64,000 bases of DNA. Origin: Saccharomonospora marina XMU15. Lineage in GTDB: Bacteria; Actinomycetota; Actinomycetes; Mycobacteriales; Pseudonocardiaceae. The position numbers and the translations under genes were made by a program. Position 1 is the stretch's first letter. Each line of letters begins with the position of its first letter. Shown piece after piece: positions 43,239-51,859 of the stretch. The stretch spans positions 1,454,628 through 1,518,627 of the forward strand of contig NZ_CM001439.1 of the NCBI RefSeq assembly GCF_000244955.1, written 5' to 3'. The notes under the pieces were generated by a model. It did no database searches. It was not told the DNA's origin and was given only the letters and a program-made list of their open reading frames with translations.

Positions 43239-43775
43239 TCATCCGGTCGGTGCCAGCCTGCGCAGCCACTGGCCCAGCGGGTTGGAACTCCTGCCCTGGC
43301 ACGCACCCTTGCTGCGCAGCAGTGCCACCAGAGTGCCGCCGATGCGTGTCACCTCGTCGCGCGGTTCCCCCGGGTCCGCCAGCCCCGCGGTGAGCGCGAG
43401 CATGCGAAGCTCGCCCTCGTGTGCGCGGCGCAGCGCCGGGTAGCGCTCGACGTTGGCGTCGAGAACGGCGTGCAGTGTCGGGTGTTCGCGAACGGCCGCC
43501 CGCCACGCCTTGGACACCGCCTCGACGTGGTCGCGTTCCCAGCCGCCGGGTACGTCGGCGGCGTCCTCCGGTCCCGCGACAGCCGCCCGCAGGTGCCCGC
43601 TCAGCGCCTGCATCCAGCGGTAGTGCAGGGCCAGCAGCAGCTCCTCCTCGCTGTCGAAGGCCTGCTTGGCGCCGTTGATCTCGGCGAACGGCAACGGTGC
43701 CTGTGGGTCGCGCCGTGCCTGCTTGAGTACGGCGTCCATGACGTCTCGCCTGCGGTAGAAGTCGTTCCAGCTCAT
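43239..43775 (-). CDS. Conserved protein of unknown function, TetR-divergent
   Basis: 178 aa from ATG 43775 (MSWNDFYRRRDVMDAVL), 7 nt after AAGGGGA; ATGs at 43805 and 43823 lie within the operator array, so I reject them. Mostly helical; LLLALHYRWMQALSGHL in the middle. No TM segment or catalytic motif. Divergent from a TetR gene with three operator-like sites in between, so it is the likely target of that regulator. Confidence 0.7.
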   Translation of the reverse strand: MSWNDFYRRRDVMDAVLKQARRDPQAPLPFAEINGAKQAFDSEEELLLALHYRWMQALSGHLRAAVAGPEDAADVPGGWERDHVEAVSKAWRAAVREHPTLHAVLDANVERYPALRRAHEGELRMLALTAGLADPGEPRDEVTRIGGTLVALLRSKGACQGRSSNPLGQWLRRLAPTG

Positions 43776-43802
43776 GGCCTGATCCCCTTCCGTGAGCCGG
43801 GT

Positions 43803-43866
43803 CATACCGTCGGTTTCCGGCATACTCCCGGTACGGACCTGACACGATCAACATACCATCGGTATG
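43803..43866. promoter_or_regulatory. Three operator-like sites CATACC-N3-GGTATG
   Basis: Same geometry three times: CATACC-GTC-GGTTTC (43803-43817), CATACT-CCC-GGTACG (43821-43835) and the perfect CATACC-ATC-GGTATG (43852-43866). They fill the gap between the divergent starts at 43775 and 43897; probable binding sites of the adjacent TetR protein. Confidence 0.72.
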
Positions 43867-43896
43867 GACCCGATGCGCGGGCGTAAGGTTGTGAGC

Positions 43897-44517
43897 GTGG
43901 CGACAATGAGGTCCAGGCGAGAAAGCTATTCGGAATCCACCCGGTCGGCGCTGGTCAGGAGTGCCGTGGAGCTGTTCACGAAACGTGGCTACGCCGGCAC
44001 CTCACTCGACGAGATTGCCAGGCGTGCCAGGGTGACGAAAGGTGCGTTGTATCACCACTTCAGTGGTAAGCAAGCCATTTTCGAAGCCGCGTTCGACGCC
44101 GTGGAGACTGAGGTGAAAGGCCGCCTGGAGAAGATACTGCGCGGGTCGCAACCGCCGTGGGAACGCGCGCTCGCCGGCCTGCGCGAGTTCGTCGACAGTT
44201 GCCTCGACCCGGCGTACCAGCGCATCGCGATACACGAGGCACCGGTGGTGATGGGCTGGCAGCGGTGGCGCCAGGCCGAGGACCGCTACAGCTTCGGGCT
44301 GATCCGCGCGGGGCTGCAGGACCTCATCGACGCGGGCGACGTCGTGGACGTGCCGGTGGAGATCACTTCGAGGCTGTTGTTCGGTGCGCTGTCCAGCGCC
44401 GCCACCGAGATCGCCAGCTCTCCGGAGCCGGAGCGGGTGGGTGCGCAGGTGCAGGAGGTCATCGTGAGGCTGCTGCACCAGGTCAGGTCCGGCACCCGCG
44501 GCGGGACCGGGGACTAG
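43897..44517 (+). CDS. TetR-family transcriptional regulator
   Basis: 206 aa from GTG 43897 (ATMRSRRESYSEST), 9 nt after AAGG. ATG 43864 would place the start inside the perfect operator. HTH: LFTKRGYAGTSLDEIARRARVTKGALYHHFSGKQA in part (~25-60), a textbook TetR DNA-binding domain. The C-terminal ligand domain is of unknown specificity. Likely represses itself and the divergent gene at 43239-43775. Confidence 0.92.
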   Translation: MATMRSRRESYSESTRSALVRSAVELFTKRGYAGTSLDEIARRARVTKGALYHHFSGKQAIFEAAFDAVETEVKGRLEKILRGSQPPWERALAGLREFVDSCLDPAYQRIAIHEAPVVMGWQRWRQAEDRYSFGLIRAGLQDLIDAGDVVDVPVEITSRLLFGALSSAATEIASSPEPERVGAQVQEVIVRLLHQVRSGTRGGTGD

Positions 44518-44530
44518 GCTCGCTCGGGTG
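44515..44530 (+). promoter_or_regulatory. -10 box for a leaderless transcript
   Basis: TAGGCT, seven bases, GTG at 44528; TAG is also the stop of the TetR gene. No -35 match and no ribosome-binding site. Confidence 0.4.
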
Positions 44531-45463
44531 GAACTGAGGATCTTCACCGAGCCGCAACAAGGCGCCGGCTACGACGATTTGCTGAGGGTCGCCAAGGCGA
44601 CCGAGGAAGCGGGCTTCGACGCCTTCTTCAGATCCGATCACTTCTTGAAGATGGGGTCGGTCTCGGGCCTGCCCGGCCCGACCGACGCCTGGGTCACACT
44701 GGCCGGGCTGGCGAGGCAGACCTCCCGTATCCGGCTCGGCACGCTGGTGACAGCGGCGACCTTCCGGCACCCCTCGGTGCTGGCGATCTCGGTCGCGCAG
44801 GTGGACCAGATGTCCGGTGGTCGGGTGGAGTTCGGTCTGGGGTCGGGCTGGTACGCGGCCGAGCACGAGGCATACGGCATCCCGCTGCCGCCGCTTCGCG
44901 AGCGTTTCGACCGCTACGCCGAGCAACTTGAGATCATCACCGGCCTGTGGGAGACGCCGGAAGGCGAAACGTTCTCCTTCAACGGCAAGCACTACACGCT
45001 CGCCGACGCGCCCGCACTCCCGAAGCCCGCGCAGCGGCCCCGGCCGCCGGTGATCCTCGGCGGCACGGGCAGGAAGCGCACGCCCGAGCTGGCCGCGCGG
45101 TACGCCGACGAGTTCAACATCCCGTTCAACGACACCACCACCGCGCTCGAGCAGTTCGAGCGGGTGGACGCGGCAGCGGCGGCGCTGGGGCGCGACCCCG
45201 CACAACTCGTCCGGTCGGCCGCGCTGGTGGTGGCGGTGGGCAGGGACGAGGCAGAGCTCGCCCGCAGGGCAGGTGCCATCGGCAGGGATGTTTCGGAACT
45301 GAGGCGCAACGGCGTGGCTGGCACACCGGCCGAGGCGGTCGACACCATCGGCCGGTGGAGCCAGGCGACGGGCGTCAAGAGGCTGTATCTGCAGGTGCTC
45401 GACCTGTCCGACCTCGACCATCTGGAGTTGATCGCCTCACAGGTGATGACCCAGCTGGACTAG
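44528..45463 (+). CDS. LLM-class (probably F420-dependent) oxidoreductase
   Basis: 311 aa luciferase-like monooxygenase fold. Opens LRIFTEPQQGAGYDDLLRVAKATEEAGFDAFFRSDHF, then RLGTLVTAATFRHPSVLAISVAQVDQMSGGRVEFGLGSGW in part (~60-100), the signature of the TIGR03560-type actinobacterial F420 family, and PVILGGTGRKRTPELAARYADEFN. Cofactor F420 is inferred from the family. Starts 10 bp after the TetR gene. Confidence 0.88.
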   Translation: MELRIFTEPQQGAGYDDLLRVAKATEEAGFDAFFRSDHFLKMGSVSGLPGPTDAWVTLAGLARQTSRIRLGTLVTAATFRHPSVLAISVAQVDQMSGGRVEFGLGSGWYAAEHEAYGIPLPPLRERFDRYAEQLEIITGLWETPEGETFSFNGKHYTLADAPALPKPAQRPRPPVILGGTGRKRTPELAARYADEFNIPFNDTTTALEQFERVDAAAAALGRDPAQLVRSAALVVAVGRDEAELARRAGAIGRDVSELRRNGVAGTPAEAVDTIGRWSQATGVKRLYLQVLDLSDLDHLELIASQVMTQLD

Positions 45464-45478
45464 CGGCCTTTGCGTCGA

Positions 45479-46228
45479 TCAGCTCCGCGCGCCGACGGCT
45501 TCCGGTGGCTGTGGCTGTGGCTGTCGTGACCGCGGCAGCCACCGGTCGTCGCTGACCGGCAGCTCGCCGTCGAGTGCGGCGAGCACGGCCTTGCACGCCA
45601 CCGGAAGCACCTCGGCCACCGTCACCTCGCGGCCGAGCTCGGCCGAAAGCGACGTCACACCTGCGTCGTCTATGCCGCAGGGCACGATCTTGTCGAAGGC
45701 GGCCAGGTCGGCGTCGCAGTTCAATTCGAAGCCGTGCATGGTGACCCCGCGTTGAACGCGGATCCCGATCGCGGCGATCTTGCGTTCGCCACCCCGTTCG
45801 TCACGCGGCAGCCACACGCCACTGCGGCCCTCGATCCTGCCCGTGCGCACGCCGAACTCGTCGCACACGCTGATCAGAGCCTCCTCGATGCGCCGGACGT
45901 AGTGCACGACGTCGATCGGGTCGGCGAGCTTCACGATCGGGTAGCCGACGAGTTGCCCGGGACCGTGCCAGGTGATCCGGCCGCCGCGGTCCACATCGAT
46001 CACTTCGGAGCCGTCGGTGGGCCGGTCCTGCGGCTGGGTGCGCTTGCCCGCGGTGTAGACCGACGGGTGTTGCAGCAGCAACATGGTGTCGGGTCCCCGG
46101 CCGTCGGCGCGTGCCTCGGCGTAGTCGCGCTGCAGTTCCCATGCCTGTAGGTAGTCGATCGTGCCGAGCTGTCGCACGTCGACGGGTTCGACGTCGGCCC
46201 GGCATGATCTGTTCGCAGTCTCGGTCAC
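45479..46228 (-). CDS. lipB: Octanoyl-[ACP]:protein N-octanoyltransferase (LipB)
   Basis: 249 aa from GTG 46228; the open frame runs on to 47041 but only as antisense of two other genes. Key blocks: [16 protein letters not shown] (~55), [18 protein letters not shown] (~87-105), catalytic Lys in [10 protein letters not shown] (~150) and Cys in IVPCGIDD (~186). Moves octanoate from AcpP to lipoyl domains. Overlaps the PAP2 gene start-to-stop by 4 bp. C-terminal 20 residues are Gln/Pro-rich and variable. Confidence 0.95.
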   Translation of the reverse strand: MTETANRSCRADVEPVDVRQLGTIDYLQAWELQRDYAEARADGRGPDTMLLLQHPSVYTAGKRTQPQDRPTDGSEVIDVDRGGRITWHGPGQLVGYPIVKLADPIDVVHYVRRIEEALISVCDEFGVRTGRIEGRSGVWLPRDERGGERKIAAIGIRVQRGVTMHGFELNCDADLAAFDKIVPCGIDDAGVTSLSAELGREVTVAEVLPVACKAVLAALDGELPVSDDRWLPRSRQPQPQPPEAVGARS

Positions 46229-46878
46229 GATGCTGAGGCTACGCCGCCGCGAGGTGGCGGCAACAGTTTCAGCGCCACCCCGAGCAGCAGGCCGACTCCG
46301 CCGACGGCGAGGACAGAGCCGACGGTGTCGGTGAGCCAGTGCACGCCCAGCGCCACCCTCGCGGCCGCCGCCAGGCCGGTGGCCACCACGGCGAGCCACC
46401 ACACCAGCCGTACCAGTCGCGGGTAGAGCCATGCGCAGAGCACGACCAGTGCGAAACCGGTGCTGGCCACGGAGGCCACGTGCCCGCTGGGGTAGCTGAA
46501 CGCGTCGGGGTAGGCGCGGGGGCGGTCTCTGGCGAAGACCGGCTTGGCGACGACGCTGGTGATCCGGCAGGCGCCGAGCAGGATCAACACGCGGAACGTG
46601 ATCCCCGCCCTCGGATCGCCGAGTTGCCGCAGCCGTACCGTCGCCACGATCAGCGCCACACCGGTGATCACCGGAAGCGGCGGGCCGAGCACCAGGCTCA
46701 CCGCGGCGGCGGCGGTACCGGCGACACCCTGCCAATGCCCACCGATCGTCTCCCGCAGCGCGTCGTCGACCATGCCGGGCGACCCGCGCACCACGAAGCC
46801 GAGCGCGACGAAGATTGCGAGGAGCACAGCGCCGAGAACGATGTTGGAGCGCGCGGTCACGGCGGTCACGGTGCGCAC
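46225..46878 (-). CDS. PAP2-family membrane phosphatase
   Basis: 217 aa with six TM helices. The three acid-phosphatase motifs are present: [10 protein letters not shown] (~115), [11 protein letters not shown] (~131) and [11 protein letters not shown] (~172). Hydrolyses lipid phosphates such as undecaprenyl or phosphatidyl phosphates at the membrane. GTG start; coupled to lipB by a 4-bp overlap. Confidence 0.9.
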   Translation of the reverse strand: MRTVTAVTARSNIVLGAVLLAIFVALGFVVRGSPGMVDDALRETIGGHWQGVAGTAAAAVSLVLGPPLPVITGVALIVATVRLRQLGDPRAGITFRVLILLGACRITSVVAKPVFARDRPRAYPDAFSYPSGHVASVASTGFALVVLCAWLYPRLVRLVWWLAVVATGLAAAARVALGVHWLTDTVGSVLAVGGVGLLLGVALKLLPPPRGGVASAS

Positions 46879-46884
46879 CGCCGA

Positions 46885-47769
46885 TCAGACCACCAAGGCG
46901 AGTGCGTCGTCGAGTCGGCGGTCGGCGAAGTCGAACCCGGCGTCGCGGAGCACGCCAGGGACCGCTCTCGGCCCACCGAGCAACATCTCCTCGGCGGCCT
47001 GGCCAAGCGCCGCTTTCAGCGCAGGCGCGGGCACGAACCACGGTGCGGGCCGGTGCACCGCGCGGGCGAGTTCACGCGTGAACTCGGCGTTCGTCACCGG
47101 GTTCGGCGAGGTGAGGTTCACAGCACCGGCGATGTCGGCCCGCTGGAGCAGGAACGAGATGGCCGATACCTGGTCGCGCAAGCTGATCCACGGCAGGTAC
47201 TGGCTCCCGCCGCCCAGTCTCGCGCCGAGGCCCAGCCGAAACAGCGGCAGCAGCATCCCCAGCATGCCGCCGCGGGAGGACAGCACCGGTGCGGTGCGAA
47301 GCAGGACCACCCTGGCGCCCGCTTTCGTCGCCGGGGTCGTGGCCGCCTCCCACGCGACGCACAGCCCGGCGAGGAATCCGGAGCCCGCACCTGCCGACTC
47401 GTCGACCTCGGCAGATCCCGTGTCGCCGTAGTAGTTGATGCCGGAGGCATTGAGCAGCGCGCCGACACCGTGGTCGGCGACGGCCTCGGCCAGCACTTCG
47501 GTGGGTTCGAGCCGGGAGTCGGTGAGCAACTGCTTGCGGGCCTCGCTCCACCTGCCGGAGGCCAGCGGGGAACCACACAGGTTCACCACCGCGTCCACAC
47601 CGTCGAACGCGCCGTCGTCGATGCGGCCCGCGGGCGGATCCCACCCGTACTCGTCAGCCGACCGCGGCATCCGCCGCACCAGCCGCCGCACCTCGTGCCC
47701 GCTGCCGCGCAGCTGGTCGAGCAGAGCGCTGCCGATGAGGCCGCTGGAACCGGCAACGAGAACACGCAT
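46885..47769 (-). CDS. TIGR01777-type NAD-dependent epimerase
   Basis: 294 aa from ATG 47769 ([17 protein letters not shown]). Rossmann GxxGxxG at the start, [16 protein letters not shown] (~60-75), [14 protein letters not shown] (~105) and the DUF1731-like C-terminus [24 protein letters not shown] in part. Corresponds in position to M. tuberculosis Rv2216 between the E2 gene and lipB. Reaction unknown. Confidence 0.9.
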   Translation of the reverse strand: MRVLVAGSSGLIGSALLDQLRGSGHEVRRLVRRMPRSADEYGWDPPAGRIDDGAFDGVDAVVNLCGSPLASGRWSEARKQLLTDSRLEPTEVLAEAVADHGVGALLNASGINYYGDTGSAEVDESAGAGSGFLAGLCVAWEAATTPATKAGARVVLLRTAPVLSSRGGMLGMLLPLFRLGLGARLGGGSQYLPWISLRDQVSAISFLLQRADIAGAVNLTSPNPVTNAEFTRELARAVHRPAPWFVPAPALKAALGQAAEEMLLGGPRAVPGVLRDAGFDFADRRLDDALALVV

Positions 47770-47782
47770 GTGCACACTCTAG

Positions 47783-47836
47783 GCACCGGCTGTGCGGGGA
47801 CGCTCACCGAGCGGTGGACCCCCGCACAGCCGGTGC
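47783..47836 (-). terminator. Strong hairpin after the E2 gene
   Basis: A perfect 17-bp stem (GCACCGGCTGTGCGGGG with its complement, 20-nt loop) begins 6 nt after the E2 stop and ends before the epimerase start. Confidence 0.85.
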
Positions 47837-47841
47837 AGTGG

Positions 47842-49761
47842 CTACAGGCCGAGTTCCTCCTCGAAGTTGCCTTCCTCGAGGCGCTGCTTGATGGTCGTCA
47901 CGAACCGTCCCGCGTCGGCACCGTCGATCAACCGGTGGTCGTAGGTGAGCGGCAGGTACGCCATCGAGCGGATGGCGATGGTGTCGTTGCCGTCGTCGTC
48001 GGTGAGCACCACCGGACGCTTGACCACGGCACCGGTGCCGAGCATGCCCGACTGCGGCTGCACGATGATCGGCGTGTCGAACAGCGCGCCGTTGCTGCCG
48101 ATGTTGGTGATCGTGAACGTGCCGCCGGTCAACTCGTCCGGCGTGACCTTGTTGCTGCGCGCCCGCTGTGCCAGGTCGGCGATGCGGTGCGCGAGCCCGG
48201 CCAGGCTGAGCTCGCCCGCGTCGTGGATCACCACGGAGAGCAGACCACGCTCGGTGTCGACCGCGACGCCGAGATGCACCGCGCCGTGGTAGGTGATCTC
48301 CTTGGTCTCCTCGTTGTAGGAGGCGTTGACGTTGGGGTGTTGCTTCAGCGCCTCCACGGTGGCCTTGGCGAAGAAGGGCAGGAACGTCAGGTTGACGCCC
48401 TCCCGCTCGCGGAAGGCCGCCTTCGCCCGCTGCCGCAGTCTGGCGATCCTGGTGACGTCCACCTCGTGCACCTGGGTGAGCTGTGCCGAGACCTGCAACG
48501 ACTCCTTGGTCTTCTGCGCGGTGATCTGCCTGATGCGGTTGGCCTTCTGCACGGTGCCGCGCAGGGCGGCCTTCTCCGCGTCGGAGACGGGCGCCACGGC
48601 GGTGGCCGGTGCCGACGGTGCGGCGGCAGGTGCCGCCGGTGCCTGCCGCGGCTGCTGGGGCTGCTGCGGTGCGGGTGCCTGCTGCCGCTGCTTGGCCTCG
48701 ACGGCGGCGAGCACGTCCTGCTTGCGGATGCGGCCACCGACCCCGGTGCCGCGCAGGGTGTTCAGATCGATGTCGTGTTCGGCGGCCAGCTTGCGCACCA
48801 GCGGCGTCACGTACGGCGTGGCGCCGTCCTCCCTGCCCGGCTCGCTCGGCCGCTGCGGCTCGCGGGTTGGTGCCTCCTGCCGGGATGCGGCCGCTGCCGC
48901 GGCAGGCTCCTCCGAAGGCCGTTCGCTCGGCCACTGCGGCTCCGGCTGCGCGGCGGGCGCCGGTGCGGGCTGTGCCGCCTGCTGCGCCTCAGGCTGGGGC
49001 TGTGACTGCTGCTGCGGCGCGGGCTCTGGTGTGGGCTGCGGCGCGGGCTCTGGTGTGGGCTGTGGCGCGGGCTCTGGTGTGGGCTGCGGTGCCTGCGGCG
49101 CGGCGGTCGCCGCACCGGGCTCGCCGATCACCGCGAGCTGGCCACCCACCTCCACGGTCTGGTCCTCCGCGACGCTGATCTCCAACACGGTTCCCGCGAC
49201 GGGGGAGGGGACCTCGGTGTCCACCTTGTCGGTGGAGATCTCCAACAGCGGCTCGTCGACCTGGACCGTGTCGCCCACCTGCTTGAGCCACCTGGTGACC
49301 GTGCCTTCCGTGACGCTCTCGCCCAACTCGGGCAACCGCACGGGGGTGCCCTGCGCCTGCCCTGCCTGCGGCTGCGCGGCCGGGGCGGGCTGCTGAGCCT
49401 GCGCCGGTGGCTCGGGCGCGGGCTCCGGCTGCCGGGGTGGTTCGGGCTCGGCAGGCGCCGAGGGCGCCTGCGCCGGTTCCGCGGTGGCCTGTGGTGCCGC
49501 GGCGGGCGCGCCCGCGTCGCCGGTGCCGTCGTCGATCACGGCCAGCTCCGCGCCGACCTCCACCGTCTCGTCCTCCCGCGCCACGATCTTGCTCACCGTG
49601 CCCGCGACAGGGGAGGGGACCTCGGTGTCCACCTTGTCGGTGGAGATCTCCAACAGGGGCTCGTCCACCGCGACGGTGTCACCCTCTTGTTTCAACCAGC
49701 GGGTGACCGTGCCCTCTGTGACGCTCTCACCCAGCTCCGGCAGTGTGACGGAGTACGCCAT
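47842..49761 (-). CDS. sucB: Dihydrolipoamide acyltransferase E2 (SucB/DlaT type), two lipoyl domains
   Basis: 639 aa. Two lipoyl domains at ~1-76 and ~140-215, each with the lipoylated Lys in [15 protein letters not shown]. They are joined by long Ala/Pro/Gln linkers, then a peripheral-subunit-binding domain ([20 protein letters not shown], ~330-370) and the catalytic domain ending [15 protein letters not shown] (HxxxDG). Annotated as 2-oxoglutarate dehydrogenase E2 in actinobacteria, but in M. tuberculosis (DlaT) it serves pyruvate dehydrogenase. Upstream lpdA is in the same direction, 57 bp away. Confidence 0.95.
   Translation of the reverse strand: MAYSVTLPELGESVTEGTVTRWLKQEGDTVAVDEPLLEISTDKVDTEVPSPVAGTVSKIVAREDETVEVGAELAVIDDGTGDAGAPAAAPQATAEPAQAPSAPAEPEPPRQPEPAPEPPAQAQQPAPAAQPQAGQAQGTPVRLPELGESVTEGTVTRWLKQVGDTVQVDEPLLEISTDKVDTEVPSPVAGTVLEISVAEDQTVEVGGQLAVIGEPGAATAAPQAPQPTPEPAPQPTPEPAPQPTPEPAPQQQSQPQPEAQQAAQPAPAPAAQPEPQWPSERPSEEPAAAAAASRQEAPTREPQRPSEPGREDGATPYVTPLVRKLAAEHDIDLNTLRGTGVGGRIRKQDVLAAVEAKQRQQAPAPQQPQQPRQAPAAPAAAPSAPATAVAPVSDAEKAALRGTVQKANRIRQITAQKTKESLQVSAQLTQVHEVDVTRIARLRQRAKAAFREREGVNLTFLPFFAKATVEALKQHPNVNASYNEETKEITYHGAVHLGVAVDTERGLLSVVIHDAGELSLAGLAHRIADLAQRARSNKVTPDELTGGTFTITNIGSNGALFDTPIIVQPQSGMLGTGAVVKRPVVLTDDDGNDTIAIRSMAYLPLTYDHRLIDGADAGRFVTTIKQRLEEGNFEEELGL
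49021..49092 (-). repeat. 24-bp tandem repeat in the E2 linker
   Basis: Three copies of a 24-bp unit encoding APQPTPEP within the flexible linker of the E2 protein. In-frame, so copy number can vary without harm. Confidence 0.85.
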
Positions 49762-49818
49762 CGTTCGCTGACTCCCTTGAGTGTGTCTGGTGTGGTCTGT
49801 TCAGGTCGGCGTGTCGGC

Positions 49819-51192
49819 TCAGCCGTGGACGTGCAGCGGCTTGCCTGCGAGAGCGAGGTGCGCTTCGCCGAGGGCTTCCGTCTGGGTGGGGTGTGCGTGG
49901 ATGAGCGGCGCGACGTCTTCGGGGAAGGCTTCCCAGTTGTAGATCAGCTGTGCTTCGCCGATCAGCTCGCCGACGCGGTCGCCAACCAGGTGCAGGCCCA
50001 CGACCGGACCGTCCGGCGCCTTGATCAGTTTCACCGCGCCCGACGTCTTGAGGATCTGGCTCTTGCCGTTGCCCGCCAGGTCGTAGGTGAACGTGGTGAC
50101 GCCCGCGCCGTACTTCTCCTTCGCCGCGGCTTCGGTCAGACCCACCGACGCGACCTCGGGGTGGGAGTAGGTGACGCGGGGAATGCCTGCCTCCTCGACC
50201 GGCCGGGGAGCCAGCCCCGCGATCTCCTCCGCGACGAAGATGCCCTGCTGGAAGCCGCGGTGGGCGAGCTGGAGCCCCGGCACGATGTCTCCGACGGCGT
50301 AGACGCCGGGCAGGTTGGTCCGCAACCGCTCGTCGGTGAGCACGAAACCGCGCTCCATGCGCACGCCCGCCTCGTCGTAGCCGTGGCCCGCCGTGTTGGG
50401 GCCCCGGCCGACGGCGACCAGCAGCAGGTCGGCTTCCAGGGTCTCGCCCGACTCCAGCGACACGCTCACGCCGCGCTCGTCCTGCTTGGCCCCGGTGAAC
50501 CGCACTCCGGTCTTGAACGCGATCTTGCGCCTACGGAAGGCTCGCTCCAACTGTTTCGAGGCGAACTCGTCCTCGGCGGGCACCAGCCGGGGCAGCGCCT
50601 CCACGATCGTGACCTCGGCCCCGAACGACGCCCAGACACTGGCGAACTCGACGCCGATCACACCGCCGCCGAGCACGACGACCCGCTCGGGGACGTAGTC
50701 GAGGTTCAGCGCCTCGTCGCTGGCGATGATCCGGCCGCCCAGCTCGAGGCCGGGCAGCGTGCGTGAGTACGAACCGGTGGCCAGCACCACGTTCTTGCCG
50801 GTGTAGCGAGCGCCGTCGACCTCCACGGTCGTGCCACCGGCGAAGGTTCCGGTTCCCTCAACGTAATTGATCTTGTGGGCCTTCGCGAGCCCTTGCAGCC
50901 CCTTGTAGAGCCGGGTGACGACGGTGTCCTTGTACTTGTGGACACCGGTCATGTCCACGCCCTCGAACACCGTCTTGACGCCGAACTGCTCACCGTCTCG
51001 CGCGGAGTCGGCCACCTCGGCCGCGTGTAGCAGGGCCTTGGTGGGGATGCAGCCGCGATGCAGGCAGGTGCCGCCCAGTTTGTCCTTCTCGATAAGGGTG
51101 ACGGAAAGGCCCAGCTCGGCGGCGCGGAACGCCGCGGCGTAACCACCCGATCCGCCACCGAGGATCACCAGGTCGGCTTCAGCGTCGGTCAC
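49819..51192 (-). CDS. lpdA: Dihydrolipoyl dehydrogenase (E3)
   Basis: 457 aa, GTG behind GAGGAG. FAD-binding GGGSGGYAAAFRAAELG (~11-27), redox-active disulfide GGTCLHRGCIPTKALL (~40-55), NAD-binding VVLGGGVIGVEFASVWASFG (~175-195) and the C-terminal His-Glu pair in IHAHPTQTEALGEA. Re-oxidises lipoamide on E2, making NADH. First gene of the lpdA-E2 unit. Confidence 0.96.
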   Translation of the reverse strand: MTDAEADLVILGGGSGGYAAAFRAAELGLSVTLIEKDKLGGTCLHRGCIPTKALLHAAEVADSARDGEQFGVKTVFEGVDMTGVHKYKDTVVTRLYKGLQGLAKAHKINYVEGTGTFAGGTTVEVDGARYTGKNVVLATGSYSRTLPGLELGGRIIASDEALNLDYVPERVVVLGGGVIGVEFASVWASFGAEVTIVEALPRLVPAEDEFASKQLERAFRRRKIAFKTGVRFTGAKQDERGVSVSLESGETLEADLLLVAVGRGPNTAGHGYDEAGVRMERGFVLTDERLRTNLPGVYAVGDIVPGLQLAHRGFQQGIFVAEEIAGLAPRPVEEAGIPRVTYSHPEVASVGLTEAAAKEKYGAGVTTFTYDLAGNGKSQILKTSGAVKLIKAPDGPVVGLHLVGDRVGELIGEAQLIYNWEAFPEDVAPLIHAHPTQTEALGEAHLALAGKPLHVHG

Positions 51193-51360
51193 TTCTCAAA
51201 CTCCTCGGCAGGCAGTGTCGATCGTGTCCACGGGCGCTGTGTGCGCTCATCACACCTCATCTTGTCACCTCGCCTGACAAGCTTGCGACCTAGTGCTGGT
51301 GTGTGCCGGACACGCCGTTTCGGTGCCGGGATAATGATCGCCTGCGACGCGGAGAGGAAG

Positions 51361-51738
51361 GTGGCCGAGGTGGGCCTGTTCGACTTGTTGCGCAGACGTG
51401 GAAGAGGCGGAAAGGGGGGACGCGCGAGCGGGGGACCGCGCGGTGTCACCGACGCGGACACCCGGCATCTGGCCGAATGGGCGGCGGCCAGACGGGGGGT
51501 GGAGGCCTACGTCGAACCTCGTACGACCGTAACCGAGACCACCGTGGTACTGGTCGCCCACGACGGCGAGTGGACGAGGCGGCGCATCGGCAGCCTCGGC
51601 GCGGCGCAGCAGTTCGGCCGCAAGCGATCGATACCGGTCTACGAGGTGGCCAAGACGGGTTACCCGAAGCGGATGCGCGAGTACACCGAGCGGCAACGCA
51701 TCCTACGGCGCAGGGAGCAGACCGAACGCGACTCGTAG
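51361..51738 (+). CDS. Conserved small basic protein of unknown function
   Basis: 125 aa from GTG 51361, just after GGAGAGGAAG (GTG 51370 also possible). [19 protein letters not shown] at the start; then a compact domain WAAARRGVEAYVEPRTTVTETTVVLVAHDGEWTRRRIGS in part and a basic C-terminal helix MREYTERQRILRRREQ. Such proteins are sometimes annotated 'oxidoreductase', but I see no cofactor motif. The upstream 168 bp contain a GATAAT that may be part of its promoter. Confidence 0.7.
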   Translation: MAEVGLFDLLRRRGRGGKGGRASGGPRGVTDADTRHLAEWAAARRGVEAYVEPRTTVTETTVVLVAHDGEWTRRRIGSLGAAQQFGRKRSIPVYEVAKTGYPKRMREYTERQRILRRREQTERDS

Positions 51739-51752
51739 GGCTGACCGGGCCG

Positions 51753-51816
51753 CCTGCCCGCGAGTCCCCCGCTCCTGCCCGCGAGTTCTGCGCTCCTGCC
51801 CGCGAGTTCTGCGCTC
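51753..51816. repeat. 21-bp tandem repeat between convergent genes
   Basis: Three copies, spaced exactly 21 bp (51753, 51774, 51795), share CCTGCCCGCGAGT; the last two are also alike through TTCTGCGCTC. Located in the 121-bp gap between two converging genes. No spacer variation, so not CRISPR. Confidence 0.9.
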
Positions 51817-51859
51817 GGCGTGCGCCAGGTGAGCGACCACCGGCGGCGGGAACACCCCG

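Noticed and set aside
41045-43393. Long plus-strand ORF of ~780 codons
   Set aside because: Runs antisense through lipA and the SDR gene, both of which show clear family motifs.
46229-47041. N-terminal extension of LipB to 520 aa
   Set aside because: The extra 271 codons are Arg-rich and overlap PAP2 and the epimerase in another frame; LipB homology begins near 46228.
46339-49005. Long plus-strand ORF of ~890 codons
   Set aside because: Antisense to PAP2, the epimerase and the E2 gene; composition is low-complexity Arg/His/Gly, typical of high-GC shadow frames.
51753-51816. CRISPR array
   Set aside because: Repeats are directly tandem with a 21-bp period and no unique spacers.
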